From Desulfonauticus submarinus (GTDB lineage: Bacteria; Desulfobacterota; Desulfovibrionia; Desulfovibrionales; Desulfonatronovibrionaceae): a DNA stretch of 64,000 nt. Shown in pieces: positions 8,783 to 16,703 of this stretch; position 1 is the stretch's first letter; every line of letters begins with the position of its first letter. The notes under the pieces are model-generated. The model made no database searches, was not told the origin of the DNA, and worked only from the letters and a program-made list of their open reading frames with translations. Both the position numbers and the translations under genes were made by a program. Location: assembly GCF_900104045.1 (NCBI RefSeq), contig NZ_FNIN01000003.1:62001-126000 (forward strand). The letters are read 5' to 3'.

Positions 8783-10135
8783 TTATTTCATTTTAATAAA
8801 TTGAGTATATTCTGTTCCACAAAAAGAAATCACTTTAATCTTTACTACTTTTTTCTTAATTTTTAAATAAGGAGATTTAAGCTCTATATTTCTATTAAAT
8901 CTAGTTCGAAAGCTAAACCAAGTTGGAACAAATTCATCCCTTCCCTCCACATCAATTGCCCAAAAATCTATCCAATCAGACCATTTATTTATTTTTAACT
9001 TCTTACTAAAACTTTCATCTTCTTTTAAAGGAAAAAAATCTTCCAAGCAAAAACAATACTTCTTACTATTTTTTAAAATAGTTATTTTAAAATAATTGCC
9101 AATAATATTAAAACGATGTTCTTTTTTTACACTTACCTGAAGATCAAATATAGTAGGCTTAAGGGAATTTTGCTGCTCTTGTTTTGTTATTTTTACTATC
9201 TGAAAATTAGGTTTCTTAACTCTTTGTAAAAGTCTTTTTCTACATACATGAATAGGCCAAACTCCTTTATCACATCCTATCCACCTTCTTCCTAATTTCT
9301 CTGCAACTACTAAAGCAGTTCCTGAACCACAAAAAAAATCAGCAACAATATCACCTTTTTTACTAGAAGCTAAAATTAAACGCTCTAATAGTTCTTCTGG
9401 TTTCTGAGTAGCATATTCTACTCGTTCTGGGTGATTGCCTCTAAGTGCAGGAATATCAAAAACATCTCTACAATAAACTAAAGTATATTCTCCCTTAGAA
9501 TCTTTTTTTATATCTATATTAGAAAAACCATATCTATGTTTTAAATATGATTTCTCCTTTTGCGGACTCCAATAGGCTTTGTTTCTATTTTTAGTATAAA
9601 AAAATATAACATCATGTTTTTTGCTAAAACCTATCTTTTCAGGAACTCCCCCTGTTTTATAGAACCAAATAATTTCATTAATAAAATTATCTCTTCCAAA
9701 AATTTCATCTAATAAAATTCTTACATAAGCACTTACTCTATAATCGACATGAACATAAATGCTACCTGTTTCTGACAAAATTTTATGCATTAAAATTAAA
9801 CGAGAATAGAGCATATTAAGATATGAATTAATACCTGTTTTCCAAACATCATCATAACAAGGAAAATTAATTAATTCTTTTTTCTTATTATATGAAGCAT
9901 CTCCAATACTTCGCTTTAAATAAAAAATAGAATTAGTGGCAAATGGTGGATCAATATAAATTAAATCAACTTTTTGTTTATTTTTCAAAAGCCAAGTTAA
10001 CAAAACTAAATTATCGCCGTGATAAAGAATATTTCTCCCTTGAAAATATTTTTCTAAAACACAAAAAATATATTCTTTTAGATTAGGATAAAAAAGATGT
10101 TGTTTTTCGGGCCACACAAGACAGGGATAAGTCAT
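8783..10135 (-). CDS. Solitary beta-class DNA methyltransferase
   Basis: A 450-residue N4/N6 amino-methyltransferase. The catalytic motif IV, DPPF, is at 62-65. TQKPEELLERL (motif X-like) starts near 243 and SAM-binding DFFCGSG is at 266-272. The catalytic motif before the SAM motif is the beta-class order, as in type III Mod proteins. Residues from about 300 to 450 form an extra C-terminal region of unknown role, containing WSDWIDFWAIDVEG and SFRTRFNRN. No restriction gene is adjacent. The ATG is only 2 nt after the dsrN stop and has no clear ribosome site, so it appears to be translated by coupling within the dsr operon. It ends before the shared terminator at 8701-8739. Target sequence is unknown. 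Confidence 0.88.
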   Translation of the reverse strand: MTYPCLVWPEKQHLFYPNLKEYIFCVLEKYFQGRNILYHGDNLVLLTWLLKNKQKVDLIYIDPPFATNSIFYLKRSIGDASYNKKKELINFPCYDDVWKTGINSYLNMLYSRLILMHKILSETGSIYVHVDYRVSAYVRILLDEIFGRDNFINEIIWFYKTGGVPEKIGFSKKHDVIFFYTKNRNKAYWSPQKEKSYLKHRYGFSNIDIKKDSKGEYTLVYCRDVFDIPALRGNHPERVEYATQKPEELLERLILASSKKGDIVADFFCGSGTALVVAEKLGRRWIGCDKGVWPIHVCRKRLLQRVKKPNFQIVKITKQEQQNSLKPTIFDLQVSVKKEHRFNIIGNYFKITILKNSKKYCFCLEDFFPLKEDESFSKKLKINKWSDWIDFWAIDVEGRDEFVPTWFSFRTRFNRNIELKSPYLKIKKKVVKIKVISFCGTEYTQFIKMK

Positions 10136-10137
10136 AT

Positions 10138-11577
10138 TTACGAGGCAATAATTTTAGGTGCAGGTAATGTATTGCTTTGTTTATACAACTGATATTGTTT
10201 AGCTGCTAAAACAAAGTTTCTAGCCCATTTTGGATTTCCCAGAGCATGGATATGAGTATAGCTTGCAAATACATTTTTATAAATTATTCCATCTTTCCCA
10301 GAACACACTCCAACTCCTCTTGCTAAATTTAAAGCAAAATCTAACTCAATCCTTTCATTTAAACAGTAAGAATAATGAAATTCATGTCCTAATAATTTAT
10401 AACCTTTTGGGAAAAACGGATTTTTTAAATTAATCTCTCCTTCTACATAACCATGTCCTTTGGGTTTTTTCTGCACTCCAATATCTATGGGGAAAACATT
10501 TGCCATTTGATAAGTGTTCTCGTGAAAGGTAATACTGCGACTTAAAAACATCAATCCGCCACACTCTGCATAAATAGGTAATCCTGAGTTCGCCAAATTA
10601 TTTAATAATTGTCTCTTAAATCTATTATTTTCTAATTGTAAAGCAAGGGTCTCAGGGAACCCTCCTCCAATATAAAGTGCATCTATCTCTGGCCAAGGAC
10701 TATCATCTAATAAACTTAAAAATTTCAATTTAGCCCCTGCAGCTTCTAATGCCTTAAAATTTTCTTCATAATAAAACCAAAAAGCAGAATCTTTTACAAT
10801 ACCTATACAAACTTCATCTTTATTAATTCTATTAAACAAAGGAACTTTAATCTTATGAAATAAGGGAACCTCTTGAGCAATATTGATAATTCTCTCTATA
10901 TCAAGATTATCTTTACATACTTTAGATAATGTTTGAAAAATTTTCCCAACCTCTTGATTATATTCTTGATCAGAAATCAATCCCATATGGCGTTCTGGAA
11001 TAGGATTAGTTTTAAGCTTAGGTAAAATTCCAAGTACTGGCACATCAGTATAATATTCAATAGAATCTCGTAGAATTTTTCTATGTCTTGGCCCTGCTGT
11101 TCTATTTAAAATTACTCCTGCTAAGTTTAAATTTGGCTCAAAAGAATTTATGCCCAAGACAATAGCTGCCATTGTTCTAGTAATCTTTGTACAATCTACA
11201 ACTAAAATAACAGGAATACCTAGCAACTTAGCTAACTCTGCGGTAGAAAAAGAACCATAAATATCCTTACCATCAAATAAGCCTCTATTGCCTTCTACTA
11301 AGGCCAGATCAAAATCATCTCTAAAACTAAAAAAAAGATCCTTAACTTTGTTTTTAGGAAACAAAAAAGGGTCCAGATTAGATGCCTCACTGCCAACAGC
11401 TAAACTTAGCCATTTAGCATCAATATAATCTGGACCCTTTTTAAAGGCTTTTATTTTATAACCTTTTTCAGTTAAAACTCTACCCAGTCCTAAACTGACT
11501 AAAGTCTTTCCTGAACCTCCTCTTAAACCCGCAAGTAAAAATCTCGGGAAACAACTCCTTTCCACCTGCTCTTGCAC
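10138..11577 (-). CDS. dsrN: DsrN / CbiA-type glutamine-dependent amidase
   Basis: A 479-residue cobyrinate a,c-diamide synthase-family protein. The N-terminal ATPase half carries the P-loop GLRGGSGKT at 17-25. The C-terminal class I amidotransferase half carries YIGGGFPE and the catalytic Cys near 339 in AECGGLMFLS. In dsr loci this protein is called DsrN and is thought to amidate siroheme to siroamide for sulfite reductase, whereas CbiA proper acts in cobalamin synthesis. Its place directly after dsrD favours the DsrN role. The first in-frame start is a GTG at 11577. A second GTG at 11565 is possible. Both lie in or beside a hairpin, so the exact start is uncertain. Confidence 0.88.
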   Translation of the reverse strand: MQEQVERSCFPRFLLAGLRGGSGKTLVSLGLGRVLTEKGYKIKAFKKGPDYIDAKWLSLAVGSEASNLDPFLFPKNKVKDLFFSFRDDFDLALVEGNRGLFDGKDIYGSFSTAELAKLLGIPVILVVDCTKITRTMAAIVLGINSFEPNLNLAGVILNRTAGPRHRKILRDSIEYYTDVPVLGILPKLKTNPIPERHMGLISDQEYNQEVGKIFQTLSKVCKDNLDIERIINIAQEVPLFHKIKVPLFNRINKDEVCIGIVKDSAFWFYYEENFKALEAAGAKLKFLSLLDDSPWPEIDALYIGGGFPETLALQLENNRFKRQLLNNLANSGLPIYAECGGLMFLSRSITFHENTYQMANVFPIDIGVQKKPKGHGYVEGEINLKNPFFPKGYKLLGHEFHYSYCLNERIELDFALNLARGVGVCSGKDGIIYKNVFASYTHIHALGNPKWARNFVLAAKQYQLYKQSNTLPAPKIIAS

Positions 11578-11600
11578 CTCAGTTGATATTCAGCAGGTGG
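11562..11600 (-). promoter_or_regulatory. Hairpin enclosing the dsrN start
   Basis: CCACCTGCT at 11562-11570 and AGCAGGTGG at 11592-11600 form a perfect 9-bp, GC-rich stem with a 21-nt loop on the minus strand. The loop contains the GTG start at 11577, and one arm contains the alternative GTG at 11565. There is no T-run. It could lower dsrN translation relative to dsrAB or mark an mRNA processing site. Confidence 0.5.
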
Positions 11601-11608
11601 CAAAAATT

Positions 11609-11851
11609 TTACTCACCTTCTTCTTCTGCATGCTGTTTTCCAGCACCAGCTAAACCATACATAGTAGTACTACCACTAGACCAAAATTCTAATACACCTT
11701 CATTAATAAGCTCTGTCAACAATTTTTTAACAGCCCTGCTTTTCATATCAGGAAGAAGTTTAGTAAAATCATTAAAATAAAATTTAGTTTTTTTACCTTT
11801 TTTAGACTCTAAAAATTCTAAAATTTTTTGTTTTGCTTCTGCATTATCCAT
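11609..11851 (-). CDS. dsrD: DsrD, winged-helix dissimilatory sulfite reductase accessory protein
   Basis: An 80-residue protein matching DsrD over its whole length, including KKGKKTKFYFNDFTKLLPD and LLTELINEGVLEFWSSGSTTMYGL. DsrD is a small winged-helix-fold protein, characteristic of sulfate reducers and absent from most sulfur oxidisers, that has been linked to higher DsrAB activity. It lies between dsrB and dsrN with a hairpin on each side. A GGGG-type ribosome site precedes the ATG. Its presence supports a reductive sulfite pathway. Confidence 0.95.
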   Translation of the reverse strand: MDNAEAKQKILEFLESKKGKKTKFYFNDFTKLLPDMKSRAVKKLLTELINEGVLEFWSSGSTTMYGLAGAGKQHAEEEGE

Positions 11852-11876
11852 AAAACCACACCCCTTTTTAAGGTTT

Positions 11877-11903
11877 TAGGCGCCCCCAAATTGAGAGCGC
11901 CTA
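11877..11903 (-). promoter_or_regulatory. dsrB-dsrD intergenic stem-loop
   Basis: TAGGCGC at 11877-11883 and GCGCCTA at 11897-11903 form a perfect 7-bp stem with a 13-nt loop between the dsrB stop and the dsrD start. No T-run follows on the minus strand, so an mRNA-stabilising or processing element is more likely than a terminator. Confidence 0.45.
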
Positions 11904-11922
11904 TAATAAAACTCTACTAACT

Positions 11923-13086
11923 CTAGAACTTAAACTGAGTTGTATGTCTCCAAGTATAGTAAGCAGGATCACGGAAATCATCAATAAGATGATGGGAGAA
12001 TTCTAATTCACAAAGTTCAAAGAATCTTTCCCAACCAATTCTCTCTGCCCAATCACCAAAACGTTCATATTTTCTAGCATGTTTAGCATAAGTATCAACT
12101 AATTTACGCATAGTTTGAGCAAGTTGAGGCCAACGAGGAGTCTCGTTTGGAATAAAAGCAACAATAACTTTAGAGAACTTTGGTGGGGTAATGCAGTTAG
12201 AAAGCTTACCACCTGCCATAATAACAATACCATCACCTTCCTTATCTGCCAAAGGCAAGCAAGGACACATAGTATAACAGTTACCACAGAACATACATCT
12301 TTCTTGTTTAATAGCAACAGTCTTTACTTCTTTTTCCTCACCGCTTTCAGTAGTAATCTTTGTTTTAGTTGGACGAATAGCACCTGTAGGACAAGCAGCT
12401 ACTGCCAAAGGAATCTCACAAAGATTATCTAACCACTCATGGTCAATTATAGGTGGTTTTCTGTGATAACCTAAAATAGCAATATCTGAACAGTGTACAG
12501 CACCACACATATTCAAACAACATGCCATAGAAATACGCAACTGTGCAGGAAGTCTCATTTTCTGAAAATCTTCAAATAATTCATCCATCACAACTTTCAC
12601 TGTACCAGAAGCATCAGTTGCAGGGGTATGACAATGTACCCATCCCTGGGTATGTACAATATTGGTAATACCAGCACCAGTACCACCAACAGGGAACTTA
12701 TAACTACCACCAGGATGTTTACGAGAATTCAAATCTTCTTTTAATTTTCTAGCTTTATCCAAGCTATCTACCATAAATTCAACATTATTTCTGGTAGTAA
12801 AACGTACATAACCACCACAATATTCATCAGCAATCTCGCAGATCTCTTTGATGGTTTCAGTACTTAAAAGACGAGGAGAACCGCAACGTACAGTATAAAC
12901 CTCATCACCACTTTCAGCCTTATGCATTAAAATGCCTGGCTCTATGATCTCATGCCACAACCATTTGCCTTTATTTTTCTTAATAATTGGAGGCAGAAAT
13001 TCAGCATAATGTCTTGGACCAATATCAGTAATTCTGCCTTCCATTGGCTTATCAGGATTATAATATCCAGAAGGAACAAAGGTCAT
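11923..13086 (-). CDS. dsrB: Dissimilatory sulfite reductase beta subunit (DsrB)
   Basis: A 387-residue DsrB. It has the family N-terminus ([21 protein letters not shown]), [19 protein letters not shown], and the siroheme/[4Fe-4S] cysteines in [14 protein letters not shown]. An inserted ferredoxin domain carries [15 protein letters not shown] near residue 260. With DsrA it forms the alpha2beta2 cytoplasmic enzyme that reduces sulfite, with DsrC as co-substrate. A GAGGAGG site precedes the ATG, and the gene lies 55 bp after dsrA. Confidence 0.98.
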   Translation of the reverse strand: MTFVPSGYYNPDKPMEGRITDIGPRHYAEFLPPIIKKNKGKWLWHEIIEPGILMHKAESGDEVYTVRCGSPRLLSTETIKEICEIADEYCGGYVRFTTRNNVEFMVDSLDKARKLKEDLNSRKHPGGSYKFPVGGTGAGITNIVHTQGWVHCHTPATDASGTVKVVMDELFEDFQKMRLPAQLRISMACCLNMCGAVHCSDIAILGYHRKPPIIDHEWLDNLCEIPLAVAACPTGAIRPTKTKITTESGEEKEVKTVAIKQERCMFCGNCYTMCPCLPLADKEGDGIVIMAGGKLSNCITPPKFSKVIVAFIPNETPRWPQLAQTMRKLVDTYAKHARKYERFGDWAERIGWERFFELCELEFSHHLIDDFRDPAYYTWRHTTQFKF

Positions 13087-13141
13087 TTTAAACCTCCTCT
13101 TAATTTCTCTAGTTAATTAACTTGCCTTTAAAAACAATCTA

Positions 13142-14464
13142 TTATCTTGGATGGAGTTTTCTATATTCATTAATATCACGTTGCCATCCACCAGGAACTT
13201 CTTCCTCTTTCCAGAAAATATAAGGATTATGTCTTGGCTCTTGAACATGTTGAGGAACTGGTTTAATTCCTGTTACCTCTAGGAGCTTTTGTAAGCCTTG
13301 TCTCTTCATTAATTCACCAAGACGCTCACGGTTTTTACCTTCTTCCATCCACCAATCCCAAATATTCTCAATAATCTCTTTAATTTCATCATAAGGAGGC
13401 TCTGCCTTAATAAATGGAACCAACAAAGAACCCATTTGAGCACCATCCAAAATAGGAGCTTTTGCGCCACAGAAAATAGAAAGACCTCTATCATCTCCAA
13501 TGCGCAATGCTCTAGGCATAACCCTAATACAATGCATACATCTTACACATTCTTTATTGTTGATGACAAGCTTGCCATCTTCTAAACTCATACATTGGGA
13601 AGGACAAAGATCTATTACTTCCTTCTGAATATCAAAAGGAGTATCATCTTCATGAGCACCAGCATTTGGCTTTAACTCTCCACCAATGTAGGCAGCAACT
13701 GCTTCTTGATCAATCTTAATATCATCTCTCCAAGTACCAATAAAAGACATATCAGAACGAGCAATAGAAGCAACACAACCCATAGGACAACCATCAAATT
13801 TAAACTTAAACTTATATGGGAAAGCTGGCCTATGGAGCTCGTCTTGATATTCCATTGTTAATTGATAACATAACTCCTGAGTATCATAACAAGCCCATTC
13901 ACAACGAGACTCACCCAAACAACAAGCAGGAGTTCTCAAGTTAGAACCAGATCCACCCAAATCTTGCTCAAACTCATGAGTTAATGTCCCAAAAATCTCT
14001 TCCAACTGCTCAGTTCTTGTTCCCAAGAAAACAATATCACCAGTAGAACCATGCATGTTAGTAAGGCCAGAACCTCTAAAATCCCACAAATCACAAAGTT
14101 TTCTTAAATACTCTGTAGTGTAGTATTTACCTGCTGGTTGGTTAACACGAATGGTATGGAAATGGGCAACCCCAGGGAACTTTTCAGGTTGGTCACAATA
14201 ACGTCCAATAACACCACCACCATAACCGAAAACACCTACGATTCCGCCGTGTTTCCAGTGGGTAGTGCCATCATTATAAGACATTTCCAATACACCCAAC
14301 AAATCATCACACACATCCACAGGGATCTGATAGGGCTTCCCTGCCTTTTCCATTGCTTCGGCATTTTTATGCCTGAACTCGGATTGTCTCTTAATTTCAG
14401 AGACAAAACTTGGCCATGGACCGCTCTCAAGCTGATCCAACAATGGGGTTTCATGTTTAGGCAT
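13142..14464 (-). CDS. dsrA: Dissimilatory sulfite reductase alpha subunit (DsrA)
   Basis: A 440-residue DsrA. The siroheme-[4Fe-4S] ligands appear as [12 protein letters not shown] near 180-190 and CPMGC near 225. An inserted ferredoxin domain has CVRCMHC near 305. The segments [21 protein letters not shown] and [15 protein letters not shown] are also typical. It is the first gene of dsrA-B-D-N and is preceded by AAGGAGG. The upstream region carries a -35 element and a Rex-like palindrome. The DsrD neighbour and DsrMKJOP without DsrEFH point to the reductive rather than the oxidative type. Confidence 0.98.
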   Translation of the reverse strand: MPKHETPLLDQLESGPWPSFVSEIKRQSEFRHKNAEAMEKAGKPYQIPVDVCDDLLGVLEMSYNDGTTHWKHGGIVGVFGYGGGVIGRYCDQPEKFPGVAHFHTIRVNQPAGKYYTTEYLRKLCDLWDFRGSGLTNMHGSTGDIVFLGTRTEQLEEIFGTLTHEFEQDLGGSGSNLRTPACCLGESRCEWACYDTQELCYQLTMEYQDELHRPAFPYKFKFKFDGCPMGCVASIARSDMSFIGTWRDDIKIDQEAVAAYIGGELKPNAGAHEDDTPFDIQKEVIDLCPSQCMSLEDGKLVINNKECVRCMHCIRVMPRALRIGDDRGLSIFCGAKAPILDGAQMGSLLVPFIKAEPPYDEIKEIIENIWDWWMEEGKNRERLGELMKRQGLQKLLEVTGIKPVPQHVQEPRHNPYIFWKEEEVPGGWQRDINEYRKLHPR

Positions 14465-14565
14465 TTCAATCCTCCTTAAAATAGTGGTTAATACCTTTTT
14501 AACTCCACCTATTACCTTAATAAAATCACCCTTCCTTTAGGTGAATTTATTAATCTACATTAACT

Positions 14566-14600
14566 TTGTGATTTTTCCCACAATAGCTATTTTTTGTCAA
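14566..14600 (-). promoter_or_regulatory. dsrA promoter with overlapping Rex-like operator
   Basis: On the minus strand a consensus -35 TTGACA lies at 14600-14595. The palindrome TTGTGATTTTTCCCACAA occupies 14566-14583, starting 11 bp downstream, over the expected -10 and transcription start. It matches the Rex consensus (TTGTGA, six bases, TCACAA) with one base changed. Rex is an NADH-sensing repressor known to control sulfate-reduction genes in Desulfovibrio. The -10 at the ideal spacing (GAAAAA) is poor, so the exact start is uncertain. Confidence 0.6.
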
Positions 14601-14613
14601 CCCAAAAAAGAAG

Positions 14614-15234
14614 CTAGACTTGATTATTTAAGGCCTTTTCTAACTCCTCTAAAACCTCTGGAGCCACCTCATATCCTGTTTCCTGAGCCTTTTCAAAATA
14701 CTCTTTTGCTTTATGATATTCTTTTAACTCCATATAAGCAAGTCCTAAGTTATTATAGGCTGGACCAAACATAGGCTGTAATTCTATTGCCTTAGTAGCA
14801 TTTTCAATACATCTTTCATAGTCACCATCCATAAGATAAGCACTAGACAATGTAGTATATGCCTGAACAAATTTAGGATCTAAAGATATTGCTCTTTTTA
14901 ATATTCTTATAGCTTTATTTATTTCACCTTGTTGCAAATAAACAAAACCCATATTTCCATAAGGAACTGCAAATCTAGGACGAATTTCACTTGCTTTTTT
15001 ATTATACATATAACAACTATCAAGATCTCCTTCGTGCATTGCAATACCACCCAATTGGACATAAGCTTCTGCCATCTCTGAGCTACACATAATAGCATCC
15101 TTAAAGGCATCTTTTGCTCTTTCAAAATCTCTCTTGGTTAAATAAGCAACTCCCAAATTATAATGATGTATAGCACAATCTGGACTCTGAACTATTTTTG
15201 CCTTTAAATCAGAAATATATTCTTCTATGTTCAC
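14614..15234 (-). CDS. TPR-repeat protein
   Basis: A 206-residue soluble protein made almost entirely of about five tetratricopeptide repeats, visible as repeated units such as HHYNLGVAYLTKRDFERAKDA, YGNMGFVYLQQGEINKA and YNNLGLAYMELKEYHKAKE. No signal peptide or membrane helix is present. TPR proteins mediate protein contacts. It is the last gene of a three-gene cassette upstream of dsrA, so a role in assembling sulfite-reduction complexes is possible but only inferred. Its stop lies 14 bp before the dsrA -35 element. Confidence 0.85.
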   Translation of the reverse strand: MNIEEYISDLKAKIVQSPDCAIHHYNLGVAYLTKRDFERAKDAFKDAIMCSSEMAEAYVQLGGIAMHEGDLDSCYMYNKKASEIRPRFAVPYGNMGFVYLQQGEINKAIRILKRAISLDPKFVQAYTTLSSAYLMDGDYERCIENATKAIELQPMFGPAYNNLGLAYMELKEYHKAKEYFEKAQETGYEVAPEVLEELEKALNNQV

Positions 15235-15252
15235 CTTATTCTCCTTTTTTTA

Positions 15253-15624
15253 TTAAAATTCATCCTCATCAATAGAATGACCTTCTTTCTCTAAAAGACG
15301 ATGGTACCAAACAGCAAAAAAATACATCCCTTTAACCTTATCATCTCTATTTACTAAGCCCTTACACATTTCTAATACACCTTGTTTAAAGGCATTACTT
15401 TTCTCTCCAGCATTCATCTCAGAAATAAATTCCTTAAACAATTGACCAGAAGTTCGTTTAGTAACATCTGTTTTTTCTTTTCTAGGATCATTAGGTTCTT
15501 GAAAAGGATCCCATTTATCATATCCTATTCTATCTATAAATCTTTTTCTTCGAGGAGATAAAGATTCATAGATAGCTCGCTTTTGCTGTTCTTGTTCTGA
15601 ATTAAGAACTAGCTTTCCACTCAT
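15253..15624 (-). CDS. Conserved protein of unknown function
   Basis: A 123-residue soluble, charged protein that I do not recognise as a named family. Features are SLSPRRKRFIDRIGYDKWDPFQ followed by a PNDPRKEK stretch, then a helical C-terminal half with a KGMYFFAVWYHRLLEKEG segment. It has no cysteines for metal binding except one near residue 86. It overlaps the end of the upstream YkgJ-like gene by 4 bp and precedes the TPR gene by 18 bp, so the three are cotranscribed. Confidence 0.75.
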   Translation of the reverse strand: MSGKLVLNSEQEQQKRAIYESLSPRRKRFIDRIGYDKWDPFQEPNDPRKEKTDVTKRTSGQLFKEFISEMNAGEKSNAFKQGVLEMCKGLVNRDDKVKGMYFFAVWYHRLLEKEGHSIDEDEF

Positions 15625-16337
15625 TTATCTTCTCCCAATACCCAAGCATTTGGCCTTACTTTATTTTGCTCTGTCTTATTATCTAATTTTTTCTTAATAA
15701 TACCTAAGTAGTTTGCATCATATTCTGTTAATAAGGCCATAGATACAGGGACCAAGACAGTATGTAAAGCTGTATATTTTGTATTCAAATTTTGTACTAT
15801 TTCTTGACTTAATAGGAATAGACTCTGATAAATTTTTTCCATATATACCGTAGGGTACTTTTCTCCTCCTTTAAAGCCAGATAAAGAACAACAATGTGCT
15901 TTTCCATATATATTTAAGGGAATACCATAAACTCTACATGTTGCTGGTCGATAAGGATATAATTCACATTGCTTATCCTCATTTAAAAGAGGACACTTTA
16001 CTTTGTGTTTTCCAATTTCTGCAAAAATTTCCTCTTCAGAAGCACCTTTCTGTTGCATTTTAAATGCTAATCTTTTAATTTTATATATTTTTCTATCCGC
16101 TTTATCAGCATCAATCAAAATTCTATTTCTTTTTTTCTCTGTTAATTGCTTAAAATGATGATTAAGATATAAAGCTTCTATTAAATGCAAATCAAACAAA
16201 GCATAACAACAATCACAACACCCTGTGGCACACTTTACTTCTTTTGGATATTTTTCTTTAACTTGAGCAAAAACTTTATCTAGCCCCCTTAATATTTCTT
16301 CATATCGCTCAAAATAAGGGGTAAAATCAAAATCCAT
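15621..16337 (-). CDS. YkgJ-family cysteine-cluster protein
   Basis: A 238-residue protein with the YkgJ/UPF0153 cysteine pattern: CATGCCDCC near residues 37-45 and, later, CPLLNEDKQCELYPYRPATCRVYG. This family is predicted to bind a zinc or iron-sulfur centre, and its role is unknown. The ATG lies 47 bp beyond the terminator that follows the ferredoxin gene, so the cassette YkgJ, 123-aa protein, TPR may have its own weak promoter or depend on read-through. Confidence 0.85.
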   Translation of the reverse strand: MDFDFTPYFERYEEILRGLDKVFAQVKEKYPKEVKCATGCCDCCYALFDLHLIEALYLNHHFKQLTEKKRNRILIDADKADRKIYKIKRLAFKMQQKGASEEEIFAEIGKHKVKCPLLNEDKQCELYPYRPATCRVYGIPLNIYGKAHCCSLSGFKGGEKYPTVYMEKIYQSLFLLSQEIVQNLNTKYTALHTVLVPVSMALLTEYDANYLGIIKKKLDNKTEQNKVRPNAWVLGEDK

Positions 16338-16384
16338 ATTTATACTCCATTGATATCATTAAACTTTTTTAATAGAAAAAAAAG

Positions 16385-16416
16385 AAAAGGGGCCAAGAGA
16401 ACATGGCCCCTTTTTT
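16385..16416 (-). terminator. Intrinsic terminator after ferredoxin gene
   Basis: AAAAGGGGCCA at 16385-16395 pairs exactly with TGGCCCCTTTT at 16404-16414. T-runs follow on both strands. It lies 14 bp after the ferredoxin stop and probably ends the dsrMKJOP-ferredoxin transcript. Confidence 0.88.
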
Positions 16417-16430
16417 ACAAAATATAACTA

Positions 16431-16619
16431 TTAGACTTCTTCAACTGTAATAGCACTCTGTTCACATACTTCAACACAAGATTCACAGCCAAGACACTCT
16501 TCTTCATTAACTGGAGTGGCTTTTCCGTCCTGAAGTTCATAAACTTCTACAGGACATACATCTACGCATTCGCCACAACCAATGCACTTATCAGTGTCTA
16601 CAGTTACTTTCCAAGCCAT
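16431..16619 (-). CDS. 2[4Fe-4S] ferredoxin
   Basis: A 62-residue ferredoxin with two complete clusters. The first has Cys12, 15, 18 and 22 (CIGCGECVDVCP) and the second has Cys42, 45, 48 and 52 (CLGCESCVEVC). It resembles the Desulfovibrio low-potential ferredoxins that serve pyruvate oxidation and other cytoplasmic electron transfer. It lies 84 bp after dsrP, with its own candidate promoter and a strong terminator. It may be cotranscribed with dsrMKJOP and also expressed separately. Confidence 0.95.
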   Translation of the reverse strand: MAWKVTVDTDKCIGCGECVDVCPVEVYELQDGKATPVNEEECLGCESCVEVCEQSAITVEEV

Positions 16620-16666
16620 TTTAAAACCTCCACTTAAATTTTATTTAGTTAAAATAAACCTTTTTA

Positions 16667-16696
16667 GCTTTACGCAATAAAGCCAGCTTATGTCAA
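16667..16696 (-). promoter_or_regulatory. Candidate promoter of the ferredoxin gene
   Basis: On the minus strand TTGACA (16696-16691) is separated by 18 bp from TAAAGC (16672-16667), about 48 bp before the ATG. The -35 is perfect and the -10 is weak. Confidence 0.4.
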
Positions 16697-16703
16697 TAAA
16701 AAC

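Noticed and set aside
12099-14479. Antisense open frames over dsrA and dsrB
   Set aside because: They have no ribosome sites or family features and shadow strongly conserved genes.
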